A DNA stretch of 64,000 bases from Flammeovirgaceae bacterium 311. GTDB lineage: Bacteria; Bacteroidota; Bacteroidia; Cytophagales; Cyclobacteriaceae. The DNA lies in NCBI GenBank assembly GCA_000597885.1, contig CP004371.1, positions 3,736,501 through 3,800,500 on the forward strand. Reading direction: 5' to 3'. The notes beneath the pieces are model-generated. The model was not told where the DNA came from. It was given only the letters and a program-made list of their open reading frames with translations, and made no database searches. Numbering within the stretch: position 1 is the stretch's first letter; each line of letters begins with the position of its first letter. Below are positions 1 to 8,900 of the stretch, one piece after another. The position numbers and the translations under genes were made by a program.

Positions 1-1615
1 AATCGTTTTTCAGCTCATTGAGCAGGTTAAGCACCTGTGCCTGCACCGATACATCCAACGCCGATACACTCTCATCGCAAATAATAAACCGCGGTTCTAA
101 GGCTAATGTTCGGGCAATGCAGATTCGCTGGCGCTGTCCGCCGGAAAATTCATGCGGATAGCGGTGAAACTGCTCGGGCTGCAGGCCTACGCGTTCCAGG
201 AGGTACATAACCCGCTCCCGCCTTTGCCTGTCGTTTTGCTGCAGCTTATGGATTTGCATGGGCTCCATAATGGCGCTGCCAATGGTTTGCCGCGGGTTGA
301 GGGAGGCGTAAGGGTCCTGGAAGATAATCTGCATCTGCCGCCGCAGCAGGCGCATATCGCGTCCTTTCAGGCTGAGGATATTTTGTCCGTCGAAGATAAT
401 TTCGCCGCTGCCGGGTTCTGTAAGGCGCAGAATACTGCGGCCCAGGCTAGTTTTGCCACAGCCAGATTCTCCTACCAGCCCCAGGGTTTCGCCCGGATAT
501 ACTTTAAAGCTAACGCCATCTACCGCAGTTACCTTGCCCTGCTGCCGCTTAAAGGGATTCTGGCTTACGTCAAACTCTACCTTCAGATCCCTGATTTCCA
601 GCAGGGGCCTGGTATTTTTTAATACCTGCAGGTGGCGCTGGTTAATTTCTTCTGTTGTCTCTACGTTCATCAGCAGGGCTTCACCTACTGAGTGGTAACG
701 GGCATCGGGCCGTTCAATCAGCTGGCCGCTGCTATCGTGCGCAACAAAATCTGTAATGGTGGGTAAGACCTTCAGTGTCATGTCCAGGCGCGGGCGGCAG
801 GCCAGCAGGCCTTTGGTGTAGGGGTGCCTGGGCCGGCTGAAGATGTCCAGCACATCTGCTTCTTCTACAGCTTTGCCGTTCCACATCACCATTACCCGGT
901 CTGCTACCTCGGCAATTACGCCCAGATCGTGCGTTATGAACATCACGGCTGTATTGATATCATCGCGCAGCTCGGCCATCAGCTTCAGGATGGATGCTTG
1001 TACCGTTACATCCAGCGCCGTAGTAGGCTCGTCGGCAATGACCAGCTGCGGATCGCAGGAAAGGGCCATGGCGATCATGACGCGCTGCTTTTGCCCGCCG
1101 GAAAGCTGGTGCGGATAGGCCTTGAAAATACGCTCGGGGTTTGGCAGCTGCACCCGCTCAAAAAGAGCCATGGTTTGCCGCCTGGCTTCGCTGTTGCTTA
1201 CGCGGCGGTGCAGCAGAATAGTTTCCATTACCTGGTTACCACAGGTGTATACCGGGTTGAGGGAGGTCATAGGCTCCTGGAAAATAATAGAGATCTCATT
1301 TCCCCGGATCTGCCGCATTTGCTCAGAAGTAGCCTTCAAGAGGTCTATTGGCCCCAGCAGGCGCGACTGAAAGATGGCCTGGCCCTCTGCATTTTTTCCC
1401 TGGGAGCCCAGCAGCTGCAGCAGGCTTAGGGCTGTAACCGATTTACCGGAACCAGATTCGCCCACTATTCCCAGGGTTTCGCCCTTGTGAATACTAAAGT
1501 CGATCCCATCTACGGCACGAATTATACCTCCGGGAGTTTTATAATGGGTTTGCAGATTTTTTACCTCCAGCAATACTTCCTGCTGAAGCTTTCCGCTTAG
1601 GTGTCGGTTGAGCAT
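1..1615 (-). CDS. Oligopeptide/dipeptide ABC transporter ATPase, two fused nucleotide-binding domains (3' end cut by window edge)
   Basis: 538 codons are visible from ATG at 1615 to the left edge, with no stop. Two complete ABC cassettes lie in tandem. Cassette 1 has Walker A GESGSGKS (residues 52-59), signature LSGGQKQR (171-178), Walker B LVIADEP (191-197) and the H-loop ITHD (227-230). Cassette 2 has Walker A GESGCGKT (382-389), FSGGQRQR (490-497) and CDESVSALD (513-521), the form usual for the DppF/OppF subunit. The protein is therefore a DppD-DppF-like fusion, as in GsiA and YejF, energising uptake of peptides or related solutes at the inner membrane. A family 5 solute-binding lipoprotein at 15457-17226 could be its partner, but the two genes are not linked in an operon. 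Only the last part of cassette 2 is missing. Family call is secure; substrate is not. Confidence 0.95.
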   Translation of the reverse strand, partial: MLNRHLSGKLQQEVLLEVKNLQTHYKTPGGIIRAVDGIDFSIHKGETLGIVGESGSGKSVTALSLLQLLGSQGKNAEGQAIFQSRLLGPIDLLKATSEQMRQIRGNEISIIFQEPMTSLNPVYTCGNQVMETILLHRRVSNSEARRQTMALFERVQLPNPERIFKAYPHQLSGGQKQRVMIAMALSCDPQLVIADEPTTALDVTVQASILKLMAELRDDINTAVMFITHDLGVIAEVADRVMVMWNGKAVEEADVLDIFSRPRHPYTKGLLACRPRLDMTLKVLPTITDFVAHDSSGQLIERPDARYHSVGEALLMNVETTEEINQRHLQVLKNTRPLLEIRDLKVEFDVSQNPFKRQQGKVTAVDGVSFKVYPGETLGLVGESGCGKTSLGRSILRLTEPGSGEIIFDGQNILSLKGRDMRLLRRQMQIIFQDPYASLNPRQTIGSAIMEPMQIHKLQQNDRQRRERVMYLLERVGLQPEQFHRYPHEFSGGQRQRICIARTLALEPRFIICDESVSALDVSVQAQVLNLLNELKND

Positions 1616-1696
1616 ACAGCCACCAAATTAATAAAAAATAGGGCTGTGGCGGAGTGGATGTAAGTTTAGTTGGGTGTTGATAGCGCTCCTGCTTAT

Positions 1697-2182
1697 TTAG
1701 AATTTATCACTGCGCCGCTCCAGCAGAATTGTATTGCGCCAGGTACCATTTAGCTGTGCAATCTTTTCGCGATAGCCAATTTCCCGAAAACCCCATTTTT
1801 TCTGAAGTGCAATGCTGGTTGTATTTATAGCAAAAGTAGCAGAGTAGAGGGTCCAGATGCCGTTGTTTTCACTTTCAGCAATCATGTGCTCCATCAGCAA
1901 ATCGCCTATGCCTTTGCCTCTGTGGTTGGCGCTGATGTAAATACTAAACTCGGCAACGCCCCGGTAGCAGTGGCGGGCCGAGACTGGTGAAAGTGCCACC
2001 CAGCCCACCACCTCATCGTTGAACAGGGCTACCAGTCTGCTGTGGGTGTGGTGGTTTTGATCCCACTCCTCCCAGAGGGGCACTACTGTATTGAAGGTTG
2101 CCTGGCCTGTTGCCAGGCCTTCTTCATAAATCTTCAGCACTGCCCCAGTATGTTCGGGCAGCATAGGTTTTACTTCTATCAT
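1697..2182 (-). CDS. GNAT family N-acetyltransferase (phosphinothricin/MnaT-like)
   Basis: A 161-residue protein starting at ATG 2182. The acetyl-CoA binding motif A is visible as NHRGKGIGDLLM (about residues 97-108), preceded by the beta strand AEFSIYIS and followed by the helix and AINTTSIALQKKWGF near residues 122-136, which is the C-terminal part of the GNAT fold. Length, the N-terminal MIEVKPMLPEHTGAVLKIYEEG and the WVALSPVSAR segment fit the branch that includes phosphinothricin acetyltransferase and L-amino acid N-acyltransferases (MnaT/YncA). It is expected to transfer an acetyl group from acetyl-CoA to a small amine in the cytoplasm; the substrate cannot be read from sequence. It lies 81 bp downstream of the ABC ATPase start, same strand, probably a separate unit. 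Confidence 0.88.
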   Translation of the reverse strand: MIEVKPMLPEHTGAVLKIYEEGLATGQATFNTVVPLWEEWDQNHHTHSRLVALFNDEVVGWVALSPVSARHCYRGVAEFSIYISANHRGKGIGDLLMEHMIAESENNGIWTLYSATFAINTTSIALQKKWGFREIGYREKIAQLNGTWRNTILLERRSDKF

Positions 2183-2709
2183 TGTGATGAAATAAGGACT
2201 AGGTCAAAAGTACTAAAAATAGACTAGAGTCACTAAGGGGGCTGTTTTGAACACAGCGTACAGATTTATAGGTTTTTGAAAAACAGGCTACAGGCTCAGC
2301 AGGAGGGGCAGTAGCATCAGCAGAAAGTACAGGAACAGGCTCCATTTACCAGTTGCTGGTTGTGCTGCCTCAGTTCCGTTTCTGCCTTCGAAAGGATTGC
2401 ACTGTCTGTTTCTGGTGGAATAGCAAAGAATTGGCTCCATGGTTCTATCGTAAATATAAGTTTGATTTAATTTCAACAGTACGACGGAGCCTGGGCTGAA
2501 AAGACGCAGGAGTTTTAAGAAAAATTTTAAGGAGGGTTATTTATTTCTTAAGATAGACTGCTCATAAATATTTAGATAGTGCTGCCAGTATTTATAGCCA
2601 GGTTTTTTAACATGGGTAAATTCAAACTGGCAGGCTTGGCTTCAGCCAGCAGTAAACACGCAGCTGGTCATTAGCACATTGTCACATTAAAAAATTAGCA
2701 TATTACTCC
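2183..2709. other. Intergenic stretch with one doubtful small ORF
   Basis: This gap separates the GNAT gene from the exonuclease gene. I see no tRNA, clear terminator or repeat in it. The only coding candidate is a minus-strand frame at 2288-2440. The part from 2500 to 2709 is AT-rich and shows no frame or hairpin I would defend. Confidence 0.5.
2288..2440 (-). CDS. Possible small membrane protein, 50 residues
   Basis: From ATG 2440 the frame encodes a polar N-terminal part of about 32 residues, then a strongly hydrophobic tail, SLFLYFLLMLLPLLLSL, that ends at the stop. This would be a C-tail-anchored micro-protein. An upstream TTG at 2476 would add 12 residues. Support is only the hydrophobic tail and the lack of any other gene in the gap. 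No ribosome binding site or promoter is evident and I recognise no homologue. It may be chance. Confidence 0.25.
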   Translation of the reverse strand: MEPILCYSTRNRQCNPFEGRNGTEAAQPATGKWSLFLYFLLMLLPLLLSL

Positions 2710-3441
2710 CTACACCACCACAATCTGCTCCGGCTTAAGCAGGGGCTGACAGCGGTAGCGCATGTAAACCTGTGCGGTGGCAATTACATCCTGCTGGCTG
2801 TGGAGCACAATGGCATCCAAACCCTCCTGGCCTTCCTCGTAAAATAGACGGTTGATCTCGTCGCCATCGGGATGTGCTTCGTACTGGATGCCAAAAAGAG
2901 CAGTGAGTGTTTGCAGGGAAATGGTGTACTTGCGGTTACCGAACATCCACATTTCCATGGTATCAAGGTGGGGCACCTCCCAGGGTTTTTTGCCGGCAAA
3001 GTCTAGTGCTTCGGGAATAGGAATGCAGTGCACCAGCATGCGGCGGCAGAGGTATGGAAAATCAAACTCCTTGCCATTGTGGGAGCACAGGCGCAGGCTG
3101 CGCTGATCAAAACGATCGTTGAGCAGCTGCATGAACTGCTTCAGGAGCCAGGGCTCATTATCTACCGAAGCATAGGTTTTTACCCGCAGCTCCAGCGCAC
3201 CGCCATCTTTTTCGTAAAAGTAAGCTACAGAAATACTCACGATCCGGCCAAACTCGGCGTATAGGCCGGCTTCATATTCAAATAATTCACCGGGGGTTAC
3301 TTCTTCTTCCGACCAGTCGATATAATCTACCTTACCTTCCCATGCCTGCCGCATTTGATCATTCATCTCCTCCAGGGAAGGTGCAGCAGCAACAGTTTCG
3401 ATGTCTACGAACAGAATATCACGTAGCGGACGAGCAGTCAT
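2710..3441 (-). CDS. Predicted 3'-5' exonuclease, PolB-like DnaQ fold
   Basis: 243 residues from ATG 3441. Exonuclease motif I is near the N-terminus (LFVDIETVAA, the D and E of a DEDD nuclease at residues 13 and 15). Motif II is in CSHNGKEFDFPYLCRRM (about residues 118-134; note N and D). Motif III is HSQQDVIATAQVYMRY near residues 214-229. This matches the stand-alone family related to the proofreading domain of family B DNA polymerases (PF10108), common in Bacteroidota and Proteobacteria, about 230-260 residues long. Expected activity is metal-dependent 3'-5' hydrolysis of DNA in repair; the cellular role is not established for most members. Monocistronic, with gaps on both sides. Confidence 0.85.
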   Translation of the reverse strand: MTARPLRDILFVDIETVAAAPSLEEMNDQMRQAWEGKVDYIDWSEEEVTPGELFEYEAGLYAEFGRIVSISVAYFYEKDGGALELRVKTYASVDNEPWLLKQFMQLLNDRFDQRSLRLCSHNGKEFDFPYLCRRMLVHCIPIPEALDFAGKKPWEVPHLDTMEMWMFGNRKYTISLQTLTALFGIQYEAHPDGDEINRLFYEEGQEGLDAIVLHSQQDVIATAQVYMRYRCQPLLKPEQIVVV

Positions 3442-3715
3442 GGCTATAGGGTTTAAGTGCGATAAAAAAATTTGAGTGCAACAGATCCTATCATCTGCCT
3501 CAGGGGCTGATGTGTTAATGGAAAATTAGAAAAAGGCAGAATTGTTTAGGGGAGGGGCAGAAATTATAGCTTACGCCTGCACAGGAATAACTAAAGCAAG
3601 GCTGCTACCACATGGTTTTACCAGTTATGGACAAAAATATCCGTTCATACCATCCGTTCTCTTTATTACATATAATTTATTATTTTGGTACCAAAACCAT
3701 TTATTTCAACTCAAG

Positions 3716-5071
3716 ATGTCAAAAATTTCCTCTTTAATGCTACTCTTATTGCTATTTATGCAATTAGCAGCAGTAGGACAAAAGAAAAATACGGATGTTT
3801 TTCCCTATAAGATTAACCAGAAAAAGCTGGCAAATGGACTCAATGTAGTAACCGTTCCCTACAACAGCCCGGGGCTGGCGGCTTTTTATATAGTGGTGCG
3901 TGTTGGCTCGCGCGAAGAAGTGGAGCCTGGGAAGTCTGGCTTTGCGCACTTTTTTGAGCATATGATGTTCCGGGGCACCGATAAATACTCCAAGCAGGAG
4001 TATAGTGATGTGCTCAAAGGCATCGGCGCCTCTGCCAACGCCAATACCTGGTGGGACCGTACCGAATACCATATGACGGGCAATGCCGGTATGCTGGAAA
4101 AAATGTTTGAGCTGGAGGCCGACCGCTTTATGGCACTAAAATACTCTGAAGCTGATTTTAAGGTGGAAGCAGGTGCGGTAAAAGGCGAGTATACCAAAAG
4201 CTTTTCCAGCCCGGCCATGATGCTCTATGAAAAAACCTACGATGTAGCCTTTACCGACCACACCTACAAACATACTACCATTGGCTTTTGGGATGATGTG
4301 GTAGACATGCCTAACCAGTACGAGTATTCGCTGGAGTTTTATGATAGATTTTACCGGCCGGAGTATACCACCATTATTGTGGTAGGAGATGTAAAAACCG
4401 AGCAGGTAAATAACCTGGCACAAAAATATTTTGGCAACTGGGAGCAGGGAAATTATGAACCCAAAATACCAACAGAGCCCGAGCAAAAGCAAACCCGCTT
4501 TGCACATGTGCAAAATGCCAACTACCCACCAACCCTAAGTCTGAACTACAAAGGACCTGGATTCAGCATTGAAAGTAAAGACAAAGCAGCACTTGATCTT
4601 TTTGCTGCCATTGCTTTCTCTCAAAAATCGCCTATTTACAAAAAGCTGGTGGTAGATGAGCAAAAAATACGTTTCATCAGCGCCAACGGATACGATACAC
4701 GGGATCCGTCCCTGTTCAGCATCTCCACCCAGCTGCTTAAGGCCGATGACCTGGGCTATGTAAAATCTGAAATTGACGGGGTGGTGGAGCAGTATAAAAA
4801 GCAGGCCGCAGATCCAAAGCTGCTGGAGGAGGCAAAATCCAGGTTCCGCTACAACTTTGCCATGGGCATCGACAGCCCGGGAAGCATTGCCGAAGCCTTG
4901 TCGGAAATTACCTGGCTCACCGGAAATCCATCGGATATCAATAAACTGTACACCCTCTACAACCAGATTACCCCACAGGATATCCAGGCAGCTGTAAAAA
5001 AATACTTTGTGAGTGATAATCTCACCATCAGCACCATTACTCCTGATAGTGATTCTCCTTTTAAGCAGTAA
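3716..5071 (+). CDS. M16 family zinc metalloprotease, catalytic subunit, exported
   Basis: 451 residues from ATG 3716, chosen because the resulting N-terminus MSKISSLMLLLLLFMQLAAVGQ is a signal peptide; the frame is open further upstream to 3542, but that extension has no such feature. The inverted zinc motif HxxEH is present as HFFEHMMFRGT, followed about 75 residues later by the third ligand Glu in the VKGEYTKS region. The protein belongs to the M16B/processing-peptidase branch, about 450 residues, which acts as a dimer or with an inactive partner to degrade peptides in the periplasm. The next gene, 38 bp downstream on the same strand, is such a partner, so the two probably form an operon and a heterodimeric protease. 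Confidence 0.93.
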   Translation: MSKISSLMLLLLLFMQLAAVGQKKNTDVFPYKINQKKLANGLNVVTVPYNSPGLAAFYIVVRVGSREEVEPGKSGFAHFFEHMMFRGTDKYSKQEYSDVLKGIGASANANTWWDRTEYHMTGNAGMLEKMFELEADRFMALKYSEADFKVEAGAVKGEYTKSFSSPAMMLYEKTYDVAFTDHTYKHTTIGFWDDVVDMPNQYEYSLEFYDRFYRPEYTTIIVVGDVKTEQVNNLAQKYFGNWEQGNYEPKIPTEPEQKQTRFAHVQNANYPPTLSLNYKGPGFSIESKDKAALDLFAAIAFSQKSPIYKKLVVDEQKIRFISANGYDTRDPSLFSISTQLLKADDLGYVKSEIDGVVEQYKKQAADPKLLEEAKSRFRYNFAMGIDSPGSIAEALSEITWLTGNPSDINKLYTLYNQITPQDIQAAVKKYFVSDNLTISTITPDSDSPFKQ

Positions 5072-5109
5072 AACAGCCTCGAGTAGACGTATTAAAACAT
5101 TATAAGAGC

Positions 5110-6678
5110 ATGAAACATCTAAAAATATATATAATTAGCCTGATGGCCTTACTGGCCACCGGCCTTGCTGCACAGGCACAGGAGGTAGTAGAGCTACCCC
5201 TGCCCGAAACGCCTTCGGTGGTGGTAAAGCTCTCTTTCCGCAACGGCTCCATAACCGATCCTGTAGGCAAGGAGGGACTCACCAACCTAACGGCACAGGT
5301 ACTTACCCAAACCGGCAACCAAACCCATACCAAAAGCCAGATCGAAGATATACTGTACCCCTGGGCTGCCACGTACTCGGCCTTTACTGATAAAGAGATG
5401 ACCACGCTTACCTTCGAGGTACACCGCGACCACCTGGACAGGTTTTATGAGATCTTCAAAGGTGTTTTGCTGAACCCATCCTTTGCCGAATCTGATTTTA
5501 ACCGGGTGAGGAGTAATGTGAAAAACTTTGTGGATCAGGTGATCAAATCTTCTTCTGACGAAGACTACAGTAAAATGGCCCTGGAAGCACAGCTTTACAA
5601 AGGCACCAATTATGAGCACATGAAGTGGGGCACCTCCGAGGGCCTGGCAGCCATTACGCTGGAGGATGTGAAAAACCACTATAAAAACTTCTTTACCCGC
5701 AATAATGTAATGATTGGCATTGCTGGCAACTATCCCAAGCCCTTTCTGGCAAAACTAAAAGCAGATATCAACCAGCTGCCCAATACAAAGCCTGCCATTC
5801 CGGCCCCGGCCGCACCTGCTATGCCCAATGGCATCCAGGTACAGCTGGTAGCCAAGCCACAATCTCTGGGCACTGCCATTTATACCGGTTATCCGCTCTC
5901 CATCAACCGGGCTTCCAAAGACTGGCCTGCCATGCTCATTGTTAATTCTTATCTGGGTGAGCACCGCAAATCTTACTCAAGGCTCTACCAGCTTATCCGG
6001 GAGCAGCGCTCTATGAACTATGGCGATTATACCTACATCGAGTGGTATGAAGCCGGCGGTAGTAATATGCTGCCCACCACAGGCTTTCCCCGTTCCTCCA
6101 ACTACTTCAGCATCTGGATACGCCCGGTGCAAACGGCTTACAGCTTAAAATCGCAATACCCCGAAATGAAGGACCTGCAGGTGGGCCATGCCCATTTCGC
6201 GCTGCGCATGGCGCTCGATGAAATTGACCGGGTGAAAAACCAGGGCCTGACACAGGAAGAATTTGAGCTGACCAAGCAGTTTCTGCGCAGCTACATGAAG
6301 CTTTACACCCAAACCCCTGAGCGCCGGCTGGGCTATTTGCTGGACTCTAAGTTTTATGGCCTGAACGACTATGTAGGTGAAATGGACAAGGCGCTTGAAA
6401 GAATTAGCCTGCAGGAGGTAAATGCCGCTGCCAGAAAGCATTTACAAACTGAAAATATGTGGGTATCGATGATTACAGACGCCGAAGAAGCAGAACCCCT
6501 GAAAGAAAGCCTGCTGCAAAACAAGCCATCGCCTATGTCGTATTCTCAGGCGGTAAAGGAAAGCCTGCCGCCGGAAGTGCTGGAGCATGATAAGAAAATA
6601 GAAAACAAGAAGCTGAATGTGAAAGAAGTAACCATCGTTAAACCCGATGAGACTTTTGTAGCGGGCCGAGAGAAATAA
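5110..6678 (+). CDS. M16 family peptidase-like protein, non-catalytic partner, exported
   Basis: 522 residues from ATG 5110 with a signal peptide ending at AAQAQ (residue about 24). It aligns by pattern with the M16 fold: the place where HxxEH should be reads GKEGLTNLTAQVL, so all zinc ligands are missing. The substrate-binding region of the second half keeps the arginine/tyrosine element typical of inactive M16 subunits, seen in RLYQLIREQRSMNYGDY (about residues 289-305). In characterised M16B pairs one subunit carries HxxEH and the other the R/Y pair, which is what the two genes at 3716 and 5110 show. The lysine-rich C-terminal tail (residues 480-522) is extra. Followed by a strong terminator at 6742-6781. 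Confidence 0.9.
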   Translation: MKHLKIYIISLMALLATGLAAQAQEVVELPLPETPSVVVKLSFRNGSITDPVGKEGLTNLTAQVLTQTGNQTHTKSQIEDILYPWAATYSAFTDKEMTTLTFEVHRDHLDRFYEIFKGVLLNPSFAESDFNRVRSNVKNFVDQVIKSSSDEDYSKMALEAQLYKGTNYEHMKWGTSEGLAAITLEDVKNHYKNFFTRNNVMIGIAGNYPKPFLAKLKADINQLPNTKPAIPAPAAPAMPNGIQVQLVAKPQSLGTAIYTGYPLSINRASKDWPAMLIVNSYLGEHRKSYSRLYQLIREQRSMNYGDYTYIEWYEAGGSNMLPTTGFPRSSNYFSIWIRPVQTAYSLKSQYPEMKDLQVGHAHFALRMALDEIDRVKNQGLTQEEFELTKQFLRSYMKLYTQTPERRLGYLLDSKFYGLNDYVGEMDKALERISLQEVNAAARKHLQTENMWVSMITDAEEAEPLKESLLQNKPSPMSYSQAVKESLPPEVLEHDKKIENKKLNVKEVTIVKPDETFVAGREK

Positions 6679-6741
6679 GCACCGGCTAACCGCTAAAGCA
6701 AAACATGAGTCATCCCAAATTTTCTAGTAAGTAAGATTTCT

Positions 6742-6781
6742 ATAAAAACGGCCTCTGCAGATCTGCAGAGGCCGTTTTTAT
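6742..6781. terminator. Perfect 40-bp palindrome, bidirectional intrinsic terminator
   Basis: The sequence is exactly self-complementary over 6742-6781, with a GC-rich core CGGCCTCTGCAG (6749-6760) and its mirror, flanked by A5 on the left and T5 on the right. In RNA it folds to a long hairpin followed by a U run in either direction. It lies 63 bp after the M16 pair, which it should terminate. Confidence 0.85.
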
Positions 6782-6794
6782 CAGCAGTACATCC

Positions 6795-6878
6795 TTTGCG
6801 AACGTAGCGAAGCGGAGTGTGGCAATCTGGCTTCTATGCGTGTAGATGCCAGATTGCTTCTTCGTACCTCCTCGCAAA
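6795..6878. repeat. REP-like imperfect palindrome, about 84 bp
   Basis: The outer arms TTTGCGA (6795-6801) and TCGCAAA (6872-6878) and the inner arms GCAATCTGGC (6822-6831) and GCCAGATTGC (6848-6857) are inverted, with GAAGC-type sequence between them on both sides (GTAGCGAAGC at 6805-6814; GCTTCTTCGTACC at 6856-6868). The look, GCGAxxxACGAAGCAATCTGGC, is that of dispersed intergenic palindromes seen in several bacterial phyla, including Bacteroidota. It sits between two terminators and codes for nothing. Only one copy is in this window, so dispersal cannot be shown here. Confidence 0.6.
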
Positions 6879-6895
6879 TACTGACCCTAGAATAC

Positions 6896-6931
6896 AAAAA
6901 AGGCTCTGGATGTTTTTCCAGAGCCTTTTTT
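6896..6931. terminator. Intrinsic terminator, works on either strand
   Basis: Stem AAAAAAGGCTCTGG (6896-6909) pairs exactly with CCAGAGCCTTTTTT (6918-6931), with an 8-nt loop. U runs follow the stem in both directions. It lies 80 bp beyond the end of the minus-strand lipoprotein gene at 7011 and is well placed to end that unit. Confidence 0.85.
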
Positions 6932-7010
6932 ATTAAGGAATCAATCTAAATAAAATTCGGGATGACTCATGTTTGTTTTTTACCCTCCACTCAAAATCTT
7001 GATTGAAGGT

Positions 7011-7472
7011 TTATAGCTCCCTTCGCAGTACACCGGCACTCTCCAGGGCGCAGGTGGGGGAGGCGGCGCAGTTAGATAGCTGGAGCTGGGCCTTAGTAGT
7101 ATCCTGGGCAATGCGCAGGGCCATGCGGCAGTTGTCCCTGTTGTAGAGGTAAATATCTATCCAGTAGAGCTCCCCGGTGCTTTCGTCAGTATCGGTTTCG
7201 GGATCGTAGCTAATGTAAGGGTTTACAGCATCACCGCTTAGGGTGTAATTGCAGTTGCCCTGGTGGTGCTCCAGCACAAAACTCACGGCTGTATCGTTGT
7301 ACCATCGCACCTGCAATATCTGCTCAACCTCTCCATTGCTAAAGGTAAAAGTTTTGTAAGCTGATTGTGTGCGTGCTGTGTCTGATGCCTCATTGCCTCC
7401 GCTGCCGCAGGCCCCTGCCAGTGCCAGGAGCATCAGCATAAGAAACCCGCCTGTACCACTGATTTTATGCAT
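7011..7472 (-). CDS. Hypothetical lipoprotein
   Basis: 153 residues from ATG 7472. The N-terminus has a hydrophobic segment and lipobox LAGAC (residues 18-22), followed by GSGG, so it should be lipidated. The mature part is mainly beta-strand-like and has three cysteines (NCNYTL, DNCRMAL, SNCAASPTCA) that could make disulfides. I do not recognise the family. It starts 6 bp after the stop of the nucleotidyltransferase gene and shares its transcript, but there is no obvious functional link between the two. Confidence 0.75.
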   Translation of the reverse strand: MHKISGTGGFLMLMLLALAGACGSGGNEASDTARTQSAYKTFTFSNGEVEQILQVRWYNDTAVSFVLEHHQGNCNYTLSGDAVNPYISYDPETDTDESTGELYWIDIYLYNRDNCRMALRIAQDTTKAQLQLSNCAASPTCALESAGVLRREL

Positions 7473-7478
7473 CTTCCG

Positions 7479-8483
7479 CTACTCCGTAAAATTTATTTCG
7501 GTGTTGTCACCTATGTTTAGCTGCTGGCTTAAGCCTAATATACGTGTGTCGTTTCCAATAATGGAGTGCGAGAGCATTATATTGCGTAATTCGCTGTAAG
7601 AGCCAACAATGGTATCCTCTATAATGGAGTAACTAACAATGGCATCATCGCCAATGGCAACGTTAGGACCAATAATGGAGTGGGTAATCTTACAGTTTTT
7701 GCCGATGCTAACCGGGGGTATGATAATGGTAGAGGGAAACTTATATTTCTGCGGATTTTCCTTTAGCTGACGGGTAAGCAATATAGCGTTGGCCTCCAGC
7801 AGGGAGGAGCGCCTGCCGCAGTCAAACCAGCTGTCTACCGGCACGGTCCGCATCTGGTGGCCTTTCTCCACCATAAACATCAGCGCATCGGTAAGCTGGT
7901 ATTCGCCCAGGTGCTTTACATCGTTCTGCATAATGTGCTCCAGCCCTTTTATGAGCAAAGCAGGATCGGCTATTTTGTATATGCCTACCAGCGCCAGATT
8001 GCTCTTGGGTATTTGTGGCTTTTCTACCAGGCGACGAATAAAACCCTCCTGACCAAGCTCTGCAATACCGAAACTTCCGGGGTTGCTTACCTTCTGTACA
8101 CCCAATACTGAGTCCGGGCTTTCGGTAAATGCCTTAAGATTCAGGTTTACGATCGTATCACCCAGCACAATCATGATTTCTTTTTCATGCTGAAAGGTAT
8201 CCCGGGCCAGGTAAAGGGCATGGCCAATGCCTTCGCGCGGATCTTGCAGCACAAACTCTATCCGCAGATCCTGATCCTGGTAGTGGGTGGTAATAAATCG
8301 CCTGATTTTGGCACCCATGTACCCGATTACAAATACCAGATCCTGTACGCCATTATCAATGAGCATATCAACGATATGCAAAAGAATGGCTTTGCCTGCA
8401 ACAGGTACCAGTGCTTTGGGTTGGGTATGAGTATGTGGACGCAGCCGGGAACCTACACCGGCTACTGGAATAATCGCCTTCAT
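7479..8483 (-). CDS. Sugar-1-phosphate nucleotidylyltransferase with left-handed beta-helix tail
   Basis: 334 residues from ATG 8483 (an upstream TTG at 8492 is less likely). The N-terminal signature GVGSRLRPHTHTQPKALVPV (residues 9-28) is the nucleotide-binding loop of the NTP-transferase family, with the catalytic Lys in PKAL. The metal-binding Asp is in IMIVLGDTIV near residues 102-111. Hexapeptide repeats (IIGPNVAIGDDAIVSYSIIE, residues about 274-293) form the C-terminal helix. It should make an NDP-sugar from NTP and a sugar 1-phosphate, feeding cell-surface glycan synthesis; glucose-1-phosphate thymidylyl- and mannose-1-phosphate guanylyltransferases are the nearest named types. The exact sugar and base cannot be told. 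Confidence 0.88.
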   Translation of the reverse strand: MKAIIPVAGVGSRLRPHTHTQPKALVPVAGKAILLHIVDMLIDNGVQDLVFVIGYMGAKIRRFITTHYQDQDLRIEFVLQDPREGIGHALYLARDTFQHEKEIMIVLGDTIVNLNLKAFTESPDSVLGVQKVSNPGSFGIAELGQEGFIRRLVEKPQIPKSNLALVGIYKIADPALLIKGLEHIMQNDVKHLGEYQLTDALMFMVEKGHQMRTVPVDSWFDCGRRSSLLEANAILLTRQLKENPQKYKFPSTIIIPPVSIGKNCKITHSIIGPNVAIGDDAIVSYSIIEDTIVGSYSELRNIMLSHSIIGNDTRILGLSQQLNIGDNTEINFTE

Positions 8484-8900
8484 AACATGCAATATATAAA
8501 AAAGGGTGGAAAGGCAGCTTTAGATCAGCAATCATTGACAAACGGTCTTTTACAGTTTATTTAGCCTTATAAATAACTACCCGTGTTAGCGCTCATTGTT
8601 TTACTTTATCTGCTGCCGAAGCTGCTTTTTTGGGTATTGGGCACCGTAAAGAGTGCATAACAGCAATGTTTTTATGCCGTCTGACCGCTGCCTGCAGGTT
8701 CGCGGTTCTATTGCAGCGGTGATGTTCTGGTTTTATAAGCCTATTGGTAGTTCGGCTAAACACAGCATTGATTTTATTTTATGGGCGGGGTTTTGCTGCC
8801 AGTATTCCGGGGCAGCTGGCTGTTTCTGTTATGCCTTACAAAAAGCAACAGCCTCTTGTAAGTGAGTTACAAGAGGCTGTTGCGTAAAGTGCGGTGCAAT
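8484..8900. other. Intergenic stretch before the nucleotidyltransferase gene
   Basis: This 417-bp gap lies between two minus-strand units. Its right end holds the terminator of the 8901-9332 gene; its left end must hold the promoter of the nucleotidyltransferase operon, though I find no convincing -33/-7 pair. A plus-strand frame at 8653-8865 runs into the terminator hairpin and has no family resemblance, so I do not call it. Confidence 0.5.
8840..8883 (-). terminator. Intrinsic terminator of the 8901-9332 gene
   Basis: Arms GCAACAGCCTCTTGTAA (8845-8861) and TTACAAGAGGCTGTTGC (8867-8883) are perfectly complementary, a 17-bp stem with a 5-nt loop. Read on the minus strand the stem is followed by five U residues (complement of A8840-8844). 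It begins 17 bp past the stop of the minus-strand gene. Confidence 0.88.

Noticed and set aside
152-1429. Plus-strand open frames over the ABC ATPase gene
   Set aside because: The minus strand carries two complete ABC cassettes in one frame; the plus-strand frames are shadows.
8653-8865. Plus-strand 70-codon frame
   Set aside because: It runs through the terminator hairpin of the minus-strand 8901-9332 gene and has no family resemblance.
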